Of a DNA stretch of 64,000 nt, positions 9,109 to 18,000 are shown piece after piece. The position numbers were made by a program, and so were the translations under genes. Under the pieces are notes generated by a model. It was not told the DNA's origin, ran no database searches, and saw nothing but the letters and a program-made list of their open reading frames with translations. Source of the DNA: Paramacrobiotus metropolitanus (Eukaryota > Tardigrada > Eutardigrada > Parachela > Macrobiotidae); NCBI RefSeq assembly GCF_019649055.1, contig NW_026570288.1:558001-622000 (forward strand). The letters run 5' to 3'. Position 1 is the first letter of the stretch. Each line of letters begins with the position of its first letter.

Positions 9109-12100
9109 TCAGGATTTACTGGTGGCCGTGATGTGTCCGCCTGGCTCCCACTCGGTTGAGGGGATGATGGACGAGAGGCCGGTTTGGCCCTCTCTGGCTT
9201 CTTGCCTTTCCTCGACTGTTTACCTCTTTGAGAGTTGGCCGAGTGAATTACTTGTGCGCCAAGTGCCAAGTCCTCTAATGTCCCAGATATGGGGAAGGAT
9301 ACTGGCTGGCCAAAGGGGATGTTATCCACTCTGGCTGGCATGGTGGTCAAGACTGTGGGAACAACGTCCGTTGGACCCGTTCCTGCTTGACTCTGGTCTG
9401 CTGGTGCCTTTGGTGGGGTTTTGGCCTTGGATGGCCCCGGTGTTGGCTCAGGTTGTGGCGTAACCACAACTGGCCCTGATGGGGATGTGTCCATCGGTTC
9501 AGGCTCTGGAGGCGCTTGCGTCTTAGGTGGCACCACTGTTGGTGCGGTTGATGTTAGCCGTTCGGCCATCTTTGGGTCCTTCTCCGGTGAGGGGAAGACA
9601 CGTCTGCGCCTTCTAATCCAGTAATCTGATATCATTCTGAGCACCAGCCGGCGAAGCATGTCGGTAAACATGTCGTAGTCTTCCGGCCTATTCTGGTCCT
9701 TAGCCTCTTGTCTCTTTCTGAGAAGGTAAGGGTACTGCCGGCGGTCATTGTTCTCGGCATGGGCCACAAGGTGTCTCTGCTCCGTTGGAGTGAGCGCACT
9801 CATGGGCATCAGGGCCGAGTCAGCTTCCACCTGTTCGGTTGGAAGCTCAATGACGGTTTTCGCCGGTTCATGGGCCACTGGTGCTGGTGGCGGGATCCGT
9901 TCGACCGTTATGGTCATGACCGGCTGTTGAGAAGGTGTGGTGTCCATCTTCTCCTTGTCCGGTGATTTGCCTGGCCGGCTCGGTGTGAACCGGGGAGGCG
10001 GTGGTTCCGGTGCCGGCATGCTCGGCATACGTGCCGGTTGCGATGTTGCACGGCCAGGAGAAGTCCGTTTTTCGGGAGACCGACTTTTGCGAGGGGATCT
10101 CCTCGGTAGAGGAGATTTATCCCTCACGGTCTCATACAGGACACGTTGGACGTCTTTGTCCAAATCTTCTTCGTCCTCGCTGGACAGAACGCCGTAATAG
10201 GCCGCCGGGAATTGAGGAATTTCCTCATCACTTTGGACCTCCTCCGGTGGGAGTTGGTCTTCCACTGGCTGGCCCGGTCTTGGGCGTGGTTCGACTGTCC
10301 AAGCTCTTGGGTTAATATGTGGCCCTCGGATGTATATCGCGTGTTCGATGATTTCGCCCGGCAGTTTGCGCTGGCGAAGGGCCTGGCTTTTGCTTCGCAT
10401 AGCCATGAGTCTTCGGATGAGGATATTCCGTTCCTGGACCAATAGTTGACAGCTCCGGTTGGTGCGGTCAATCTCATGTTCGGTCAGGTTCGGATCGCCG
10501 GCGCGTATCCGCTGGCGCATGTCCTCTTCCGTGAGGTTTAAGCGGAGATCAACCTCTATGATCTCGCTGACCAGTTCATTATGCGGGTCCATCCGATACT
10601 GGCTGGTTGGACCAGGTGAGGTCAACCGAATACGATGCCTCGTTTGAGGCTCGTCCCGCAAAGATGCCGTTGTCCCTGATGGGATTGGCCGTTCCTCCGG
10701 TGGTGAGAGGACTTGGCCCTGTCCAGGGAACTTCTTCGGCGGCGACTTCTTCTTCTTGGTCGGTAGGCCACGAAGAACCAGCGTTGGTTGGCTGGTCGCA
10801 GGTTTAAGTATGGGTGGCCCGGGCCTGGTAGGGCCAGGGCGCTCCGAGTCCCCTGTTGGGCCACTCCCCGTTGGAGGAGTGGGCCTGCGGGTTGGGTTCA
10901 GCTCCAAGTCCATCGGTGGTCCTCTCCATGCTGGGAGTGACCGTTGTGAAGGCGGCTCCTCTGCCTCTGGAGGAGTCCGTTTCTTCCGGTTGGACCTGGG
11001 CGACTGTGGCCCGCCAGTTGTAGCTGGAGTGGCCGTTCTTTCTGGGGTGGCTGGCTTTCCTCCGGTCGATTTCCTGTCCGTTGGACGGACGACCAAAGTG
11101 CCGCCTGATGTATCGCCTTCAATCCGGTTCAGCTTGGGCGTGGTGTCAGATGAAACCGTTGGCTCATCGACTACCATTGGACTTGCCGGTGCACCAGCCG
11201 GTTGGACTGGTGCTGGTTCTGGTTGGGCCCGTTTTTCCGGCGAGAGCTCGAAAGTTTTATCGAGCAGGCTCACGTCCATTTCCGTGTCCTGTGGTGGAAT
11301 TTCCATGCTGACGTCCGCGGTAGCGGTTTCAGCAGTGTCCACAGGTTGACTTGATGTTGGCCCAGGCACGGTTGGTGCTGGGGCCACTGTTGGGGCTTGG
11401 ACCAAAGTTGGGTCCGCCGATGTTGAGGTGACTGGTGCTTGCACAGTGGCCGACGCCGTTGGCGCGGCCACTGGATCTGGTCGCCATTCGTTCACCGGGT
11501 CAAAGTCACCGGGGCGTTCCATTGGTGGCGGGCCAGGTCGTTGGACCTTCCAGTAATCTTCGACAAATGTGCGGAGCCATCTTATGGTATGCTCCACGAC
11601 AACTAACGGATCGCCGGTAGGCATCGTGTTGTTTGGTGTAAGTTCCCGGAGCAAAGCTACCCGATGGGATAAGCTTTGCTGCTGTTGAGTCAGCCGGACC
11701 GCTTCTGGGTCAAATGGGCTGAGGTCTCTTATACGGTTGAACAGGCGGCGATAGACATCCTCAGCATCTCGAATCAGGGTTCTGACCCGTATTGCCACTG
11801 GGATCGTCATCTGGAATGTGCCTGTATCCGCTCCGGTTAATCTTCGGCGCCGGGCCTCTTGTTCCTCTTCGAATTGTTGGCGAAGATTACGGCGGCCGGA
11901 TTCGGTGGGTTCTGCCAGTTGGATGGTACTGGCAATGGCGCCGGTTCTGGAGGTAATGGGGTTAGCCGTTGTGGCTCGCATGATGAGTTCCAGGCGCTCC
12001 GCTATTTCTGGCGGTGGCTCCAGTTGATGTGGCCTCTGTTGGGTTCGCCTATCTGGTGCAACCGTATGGTCTGGCGGAGCCATTAGTCCTGCTACCGGGA

Positions 12101-12620
12101 TAGGGGCGGGCATGTCCAGCCATTCGATGTCGCTTTCAGTGTCCGCATCCGATTGGGGCGGAGTGGCTGGCCGACTGAATGCCGGTCCCGCTGCCAGTGT
12201 TTCGTTAGAAACCTGCATGATGCGCCTGTATCTGTTCCTCAGTTCTTCCGCCGGTCGACGGTCTGTGGGCAGAGTCAAACGTCCCGAATGGGTTCTATAT
12301 GTCGCCTGCCCCGGTCGGGGTTGAGGCAGCACCCGTTGGAGTGCTCGTTCGAGCAGGCCACGTTGATACCGTCGGTTGAGGGTATCGCGCGTCTGTGGTC
12401 CGGCAGTGCCGGTGTCCAATGGCTGTTCCATGTAACGCAGCATGGCCCGTCGGAGTCGCATTAAGTATTCCAGGATGCGCTTAAGCTCCGCGTCCAAGGC
12501 AGCTCTTCTGCGTATGGTTGCGATGTCCATGCCTGTTAGGCCACGGACCACTGCGCGGATTTCTTCGCTTAAGGCTTCTGCAGCGTGAAGTTCGCGGTCC
12601 AGGGGAATTTGCTCCGGCAT
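8748..12620 (-). CDS. Accessory polyprotein (P1) of element 1, main part
   Basis: 1290 codons from ATG 12620; the frame is open further upstream and could continue from 12677-14233 by a frame change. It contains alpha-helical hairpin units, then long Pro/Thr/Ser-rich linkers, a conserved block with PHINPRAWTV (PRINPAAYTL in element 2), Arg/Ser-Pro-rich basic stretches, and the signature QVIHSANS, also kept in element 2. The last ~115 residues, after about 9090, are probably out of frame. No membrane segments. Shortened relative to element 2, which has more helical units. Function unknown; size and repeats suggest a structural role. Confidence 0.7.
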   Translation of the reverse strand: MPEQIPLDRELHAAEALSEEIRAVVRGLTGMDIATIRRRAALDAELKRILEYLMRLRRAMLRYMEQPLDTGTAGPQTRDTLNRRYQRGLLERALQRVLPQPRPGQATYRTHSGRLTLPTDRRPAEELRNRYRRIMQVSNETLAAGPAFSRPATPPQSDADTESDIEWLDMPAPIPVAGLMAPPDHTVAPDRRTQQRPHQLEPPPEIAERLELIMRATTANPITSRTGAIASTIQLAEPTESGRRNLRQQFEEEQEARRRRLTGADTGTFQMTIPVAIRVRTLIRDAEDVYRRLFNRIRDLSPFDPEAVRLTQQQQSLSHRVALLRELTPNNTMPTGDPLVVVEHTIRWLRTFVEDYWKVQRPGPPPMERPGDFDPVNEWRPDPVAAPTASATVQAPVTSTSADPTLVQAPTVAPAPTVPGPTSSQPVDTAETATADVSMEIPPQDTEMDVSLLDKTFELSPEKRAQPEPAPVQPAGAPASPMVVDEPTVSSDTTPKLNRIEGDTSGGTLVVRPTDRKSTGGKPATPERTATPATTGGPQSPRSNRKKRTPPEAEEPPSQRSLPAWRGPPMDLELNPTRRPTPPTGSGPTGDSERPGPTRPGPPILKPATSQPTLVLRGLPTKKKKSPPKKFPGQGQVLSPPEERPIPSGTTASLRDEPQTRHRIRLTSPGPTSQYRMDPHNELVSEIIEVDLRLNLTEEDMRQRIRAGDPNLTEHEIDRTNRSCQLLVQERNILIRRLMAMRSKSQALRQRKLPGEIIEHAIYIRGPHINPRAWTVEPRPRPGQPVEDQLPPEEVQSDEEIPQFPAAYYGVLSSEDEEDLDKDVQRVLYETVRDKSPLPRRSPRKSRSPEKRTSPGRATSQPARMPSMPAPEPPPPRFTPSRPGKSPDKEKMDTTPSQQPVMTITVERIPPPAPVAHEPAKTVIELPTEQVEADSALMPMSALTPTEQRHLVAHAENNDRRQYPYLLRKRQEAKDQNRPEDYDMFTDMLRRLVLRMISDYWIRRRRRVFPSPEKDPKMAERLTSTAPTVVPPKTQAPPEPEPMDTSPSGPVVVTPQPEPTPGPSKAKTPPKAPADQSQAGTGPTDVVPTVLTTMPARVDNIPFGQPVSFPISGTLEDLALGAQVIHSANSQRGKQSRKGKKPERAKPASRPSSPQPSGSQADTSRPPVNPEAEGTARRKKRPRPRKVVRPKSPSLKNGCLATKMSRSYRTVRTNQGHHNPWHNQGQNLLYRKDTQMKTSNHYPSEKRLRRKSCSHHLGTTKPNCQTLDRRPHISRSQRVRMCYNGWQPPE

Positions 12621-12676
12621 GGCCCGTAAGTCATACGGGGATGACGCTGGTTCACGCTGGTGCGATCCAGTGGCTA

Positions 12677-14233
12677 CTACTGCGTCGGCGCAGGCAGGGC
12701 CACTGATGGGGCTGAAGTTTGTCCCGTCGTGGCGGTTATCACGACTGTTGGGTTCAGCGGCTGTGGTGGTGCTGGTGGTGCTGATGGTGCTGGTGGCGGG
12801 CGCGCCGGTGGTATGGCGCTTCTGTTCCTGAATTCGTGCGCCATCCTATGTTGTTCCAGCTGCCATCGCATTTCGCGGGCTGCCTCCAGCAAGGCCGGAC
12901 CGGTTTGGTCGTGGAACGGTAGTATTTCGTGCTGGGCCCGCCGGAATGCAATTTCGTCCTTGAGTTCGCGCGCCAAGCGTCTGAACTCATCCTGGTCTTT
13001 GATGATCCGCATGACCAAGTCACGTTGGTGAGGGTCCTGAATGTTGAATCCTCGGATCATCTGCTCCAGTTCCTTAATGGAGTTTTCTACTTCCGCAAGG
13101 TTCTCTTGCAGAATGTAGAGTGGGGCTCTGCCATCGGCCAATGGTTCGTCCGGTGGCTCCGAGTGCAGTGATGGCGTTGACACCGGTTCAATCATGTCCT
13201 CGATGTCCGCAATTAGTGGTGGTGGCGGCGATGACACAGGTTCTGTCGGTGGGACAGTCTGGTCACGCCCGGCCAACACCGGGTTTGGTGCTGGCCCTGC
13301 AGTCGGGTCTGGTTCGGTAAGGCCAAGTTGGGCCGCCATTGCTGGTGGGACATCTTCTGGCCGATGGTATACAGTGTATACGCCATCCACGAATACCCGT
13401 AATGGGAAATCGCGCATGTCGCGATTACCCGATGTGGTCGGCTGGGATGGCTGCGGCTGTTCCGATCGGAATGCCTCCAGTCCCGGTTGTGGGGCTGGTA
13501 TACTGGAGTCTGACGGTTCTTGCGCCTTAGGCTCAAGTTCTTCCGTAGAAGAGTCATACGGCGGTTCGCCGTATCCGCCATAACCGCCATAGGGCGGTGG
13601 ATATCCATAAGGTGGTGGCGGATACGCCCACGGTGGTGGGTATCGCCACTGGTTCTGGTCCGGCTGCGGCTGGTTCGAAGGTCCAGGCGCAGGATACGGT
13701 GGATATCCGTAGTACGGGTTGTAATATGGGTGAGGAGGGTAGCGTGGCCTCGGCCCAGTATGGGCCGGTGGAGTCTGGACCGTTGGTCCGACTGCTACCG
13801 TGGTGGTGGCTGGCTGGTTGGCCGATTGACCACCAAACAAGATTGGTCGCGGGCCGGTTGGGCCCCGCGGCATATGTCGGACCGTTGGGCCCGACGAAGA
13901 GCTTGGCTGACTGCTGGCTGCTGCCGCTTTGACAAGGAGTCCGGTGTGGTCGGAGAATGTCCCTGGTGGCCAATATTGCGGCGGGATGGCCCGAGGTGGC
14001 ATGGGCTGACTCCGCGGTAGCGGTGTATCAGCCCGGGGTCCGGGTCCAACTGACATGTTGGCCAGCTGTTCAGCAGTTAAGTTAGCTCTGATATTCGGTA
14101 CCTGTACACTCGGTGGCCGGTTGGACGACCGAGTGGAAGATCTGCCAGACCGGGATTCCGGTCTTGAGTAAGGATGTGATCGGCCGCTTCGGTCGGAGTC
14201 GTCAGAGCGGTCGGTGCGTCGTCGTCCTTCCAT
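12677..14233 (-). CDS. Accessory polyprotein (P1) of element 1, N-terminal part
   Basis: 518 codons from ATG 14233, 15 nt after a conserved splice acceptor and in phase with it. N-terminus MEGRRRTDRSDD...RSHPY resembles the start in element 2. It is followed by a Pro/Tyr-rich region with PYGYPPPYGGYGGYGEPPY-type repeats (about 13560-13700), then a helical hairpin near the C-terminus (LAEVENSIKELEQMI...). Ends at TAG 12677. The next large ORF begins 57 nt later in a different frame. In element 2 the matching protein is also separated by a frame change, but at another place. Function unknown. Confidence 0.65.
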   Translation of the reverse strand: MEGRRRTDRSDDSDRSGRSHPYSRPESRSGRSSTRSSNRPPSVQVPNIRANLTAEQLANMSVGPGPRADTPLPRSQPMPPRAIPPQYWPPGTFSDHTGLLVKAAAASSQPSSSSGPTVRHMPRGPTGPRPILFGGQSANQPATTTVAVGPTVQTPPAHTGPRPRYPPHPYYNPYYGYPPYPAPGPSNQPQPDQNQWRYPPPWAYPPPPYGYPPPYGGYGGYGEPPYDSSTEELEPKAQEPSDSSIPAPQPGLEAFRSEQPQPSQPTTSGNRDMRDFPLRVFVDGVYTVYHRPEDVPPAMAAQLGLTEPDPTAGPAPNPVLAGRDQTVPPTEPVSSPPPPLIADIEDMIEPVSTPSLHSEPPDEPLADGRAPLYILQENLAEVENSIKELEQMIRGFNIQDPHQRDLVMRIIKDQDEFRRLARELKDEIAFRRAQHEILPFHDQTGPALLEAAREMRWQLEQHRMAHEFRNRSAIPPARPPPAPSAPPAPPQPLNPTVVITATTGQTSAPSVALPAPTQ

Positions 14234-14237
14234 GGTT

Positions 14238-14275
14238 CTGTGGGGACACTGTTGCGAGACCAATTACGCTACGTT
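14238..14275 (-). promoter_or_regulatory. Splice acceptor for P1 of element 1
   Basis: In sense, TCTAAC (branch-like) is followed by GCGTAATT, a short pyrimidine stretch and CAACAG ending at 14249. Element 2 has TCTAAC, CGTATTTCC and TTAACAG at the same place. Upstream, both share a block around ATAGGTAGCTTA (14309-14334 here). The exon that follows is in phase 0 with the P1 ORF. A second AG lies at 14238. Confidence 0.6.
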
Positions 14276-14542
14276 AGACTCCTACCTAGGGTTAGTTTAG
14301 CGTTATAGGTTAGCTACTTCTAAGCTACCTATGTCAGATATGTAACCGATCCGTTAAAGTTATTTAGTTAAGGTAACGGGCCTACAGCGTTGGCTGTGAC
14401 CCATATTAAAAGTTAATTAGTTCCGGTAGCAGCTCACGGTACGATCGTGTAAGACTATTTCTAGGTCTTTTAATTAAGGCTAATTAAATTATTTTAAGTC
14501 ATTCTGTCCAGCCTTATTAACCGTCTTATCCAATACGTCCGG
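14264..14542 (-). other. Intergenic region between pol tail and P1, element 1
   Basis: About 280 bp without coding. It holds several CTAAC branch-like motifs and a copy of CATATCTGACAT followed by AGGTAGC (about 14319-14343), an echo of the LTR-end/primer-site junction. Confidence 0.5.
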
Positions 14543-15031
14543 TTAGAGCGTATTGGCCTTCTGCTTTTTGCTGGTTAAGCTTTTCTCTGATTTTTCTCGG
14601 CCCACAGTTATGCGGGTGAGAAGGTCTTTGTCTGCCTCATCATCAGCGACTTTGTCCTCTTCTAGGACCTGCTGAGCCGTAAGGGTTGCCTTCGGCTTTT
14701 TAAGTGTCTTTGGCCTTTTTGGCTTTTCAGGCATGCTCTGACTTGGTAGACTTGGCTTGAGTTCTGGGTTGTCAGGTGCGGCCGTTGGGTTATCGGGTTC
14801 CGCAGGTACTGACTCTGGGTCGATGACGGCTAATGGCTGGTTCTGCAGTTTGGTTAAGGCTGGCGTCTCGAAGTCCGGTTTGGCCTTCCGAGGCCGGCCA
14901 CGGCCACGTTTTGGGGCCGGGTCTTGTTCTGGTTCAGGCCCTTTAAGGCCAGGTATCTTCAGAGTCTTTTGCTGCTCTTCCACGAGTTTCTTGGAAGGGC
15001 CCTTCCGGGCTTTTGCTTCTTTAGCAGCTTC
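14543..15031 (-). CDS. Pol C-terminal tail of element 1 (AT-hook), in a shifted frame
   Basis: The frame opens after a TGA at 15032-15034 and runs beside the end of pol. It encodes KRGRGRPRK, a classic AT-hook, then DFETPAL and LTAQQVLEEDKVADDEADK. Element 2 has KKRGRPRKKPPTDFETPAL at the end of its pol ORF and LTAQQMLEETEVTEDEAHK after a stop, so this is the normal continuation of pol. There is no early ATG, so independent initiation is unlikely. The join to pol needs a -1 shift within about 14960-15030. No canonical slippery site was seen, so a lesion is likelier. Confidence 0.7.
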   Translation of the reverse strand, partial: EAAKEAKARKGPSKKLVEEQQKTLKIPGLKGPEPEQDPAPKRGRGRPRKAKPDFETPALTKLQNQPLAVIDPESVPAEPDNPTAAPDNPELKPSLPSQSMPEKPKRPKTLKKPKATLTAQQVLEEDKVADDEADKDLLTRITVGREKSEKSLTSKKQKANTL

Positions 15032-18000
15032 TCAAGTTTGGTCGTTGCACCTTCCGACTCTGTCTGGTCTTTGCACCGTCCCGACTCCGTAGGTTCGGGT
15101 TCGGCGTCGCCGCCCTTCTTCTTGGTTGAACGGGTTATTCGGCGACTTGGGCCGTCCGGGTTCAGGTACGGCTTCAAGCGGTCGACACATACGGTGAGTT
15201 CTTCACCGGTGTCTCGCTCTCTAAGCCAGTAAGTGTTTGGCTTAGGAATTCCGAGTATGATGTAGATGCCCTCATACTTGTTTGGATTGGTCGGGTCATC
15301 CACCATATTCTTTAGGGTGACCAAGTCCCGCTTCTTGAACTCGGCCTGGGCCTTCTTTTTGTTGTAGATGGCCGCATCCCGCAGGAACCCTTCTTCAATG
15401 CGCGTTTTCGCGATTTCGTGCGCCCGGTTCAGGCGCTGCTGCATCCTCTTGACGTAACGTTCATTAGTCGTAAAAGTTTCTGGGACGTTGGTCCCAACGA
15501 GGACGTCTTGCGGTATGGTCATTTCCCGTCCGTATAACATGTGATACGGCGAGAATCCAGTAGTCGCGTGAACGGCACGGTTCATGCCGGAAATCACGTA
15601 AGGTAAGGCCCGGTGCCAACGATGTTCGTCGCCAGCTCCGCCAAAGCCGCGAATTCCGTCCCAGATGGTTTGCATCTGGCGTTCGACTTGGCCTTGGCCC
15701 TCCGGGTGGTAAGCGGAACCGAACGTTTGTTCGATGCCGAAGATTTTCGCCACTTTGGCGAAGGATTTTGCCGTAAAATGCGTGCCCCGATCGGAGTGCA
15801 TTGTATGCGGCATTCCATACTTGAGGACAACTTCCTCGACGAAGAACTTTTCAAACTCCTTGGCCGAGTTTGTTTTGGTCGGCCTGGCTATGGTGAACTT
15901 CGTCATCTGGTCGACCACTACGGCAATGTATCGGTACTTCTTGGTTTCCGTCACCGGTAATGGTCCTTTAAAGTCGGCGAAGACGCGGTACCAAGGCGCG
16001 ACAGCGTCAGTCGGCTGCAGCTTACCGTAGGTAGCTCGCCGCGGTACTTTGCCGAAGATGCACGTCTGACATCGGTCGATGTAGTCGTGTATATCGCTGC
16101 TCATACGGTCCCAGTAGTACCTGAGCTTGGCGGATTCAATGGTCTTGCGGTATCCAAAGTGGTTCCCTGTTTTTCCGTCATGGAGGGACTGGATAATGTT
16201 TTTCCGCATAAAGAGTGGATTGACAAGTCTCCGTTCGAGCTTGGCATTGATTTCGGTGAGTCGGTAGAGCACACCTTTATCCATCTGGTAATGTTCAGGT
16301 AATTTGGACCTCTTGTCCATTTCGGTCTGGTGTTCCAACTCATAGATTTTCTTGGCCAGAGTTGGATCCCGATGCTGCATCCGTCGCAGTTCTTGCGCGG
16401 TGCGGTCCGTTACGTTTTCTGGACATGGCGGGACAACGGGGTCCGGTTCTTCCGGTTTGGGCGCCGGAACATTGACGACCCGTATGTCCGCCGTGCTGAA
16501 TTCATTCCAATCGCTGATTGCGTTACAATCAGGAAGGAGAGGCGTGTCCCAATCGTCTGTGGGATCCTCATCAGTAAACTGCAGCCTTCGCACCTTAATG
16601 ACGCGGGCTGGTATCTCGTCTTTATAACCCTCGAAGTTAGGGACCTGGTCCAATTCTTCATGTGGGCCTTTGTCATCGTCCCGTTCGAGTGGCCATCTGG
16701 ACAACGCGTCGGCGTTGTCGCAGAAAGTGCCTGGCTTGTACTCGATAGTAATGTCCCTTCCCTGTAGGGCAAGGGCCCATCGAGTAAGACGAGGGTTGAT
16801 GCCGGGCCGGTTAGACTCGCATCTAAGCAGGTTGGTCAGGGCTCTGTGGTCCGTCCTTACTGTGAAAGGTCCATGGTCGATGTAGTGTTTGAATTTTTGG
16901 ACGGCCCACACTACGGCGAGACATTCCCATTCGGTGACACCGTAGTTTTTCTCAGCTCCATGTAGGACACGACTTGCGTAGGCGATTGGCCTTGAGTCCT
17001 GGCTGAGGATGGCTCCGATGCCAGCGCCACTTGCATCACATTCGATGGTGGTCTTTTTGGTGGCATCGAATTTGGCCAATATGGGGGCTTCCGTTAGGGC
17101 CTTCTTAATGTCGTTGAACTCGGCGGTGTGGGCGTCAGTCCAGTCGTCCTTGACCGAACTTTCCTTCCGTAGGAGTTCGTACATCTTGGAAGTCTTCTGA
17201 GCGTAGCCCAGAATAAACTTCCGGTAGTAATTGGCGAGTCCAAGGAACGAGCGAAGTTGCCGCTCGGTCCTGGGCGGTTGTTTCTCGGCGATGGCCGCAA
17301 CCTTCTCTGGGTCAGTGTGGACACCGTCCTTGCTGAGGATGTGTCCCAGGAATTGGAGTTTTTCCATTCCAAATTCGCATTTCGACGGTTTTATCGTGAA
17401 TCCGGCATCCCGCAGGCAGATGAGCGTATTTCTGAACGCTTGCCTGAATTCATCAAATGTCTTGCCGAAGAATATCACGTCGTCGATGTATGCGAAGACG
17501 CCGCCTTTCTTGCGTGCTGGCGCCATTATCTTGTCCATTGTCATTTGGAATGTGGCTGGCCCGTTGCAGACGCCAAACGGCATTCGTTTGAACCGGAACA
17601 TCCCTTCTGGAGTCACGAAGGTAGTGTAGTCCATGGACGCTGGGTCCATTGGGATTTGCCAGAATCCGGACTGACAATCTACCTTGCCGTAATAGGCGTT
17701 TCCTGCGCACTGATCCAGAAGTTCGTCTGGATTGGGCAATGGATAATTATTCTTTTTGGTCACCGAGTTCAGCTTTATGTAGTTAATGCAGAACCGGGTG
17801 CCCATGGTTCCGTCGCCGTTTTTCTTCGAAGCGAGGACCACTGGGAAACTGCACGCTGCCATGGACGGTTCGATGACGCCTTGGTCCAGCATTTCCTGGA
17901 CATGCTTGTTTATGAACTCGCTTCCCTTCCAACTCGTTCGGGTTGGGTTCATTTTGATGGGTGCAGCGTCGCCAACTTCTATGACGTGGGTCACTCCCTT

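Noticed and set aside
9080-9110. Programmed -1 shift between two P1 frames of element 1
   Set aside because: No canonical heptamer in phase, and element 2 is uninterrupted here.
8501-9463. 320-codon plus-strand open frame in element 1
   Set aside because: Antisense shadow of P1; codon pattern and conservation favour the minus strand.
4565-14233. An env-like glycoprotein gene
   Set aside because: No signal peptide, membrane anchor or furin-like site in P1 or P2 of either element.
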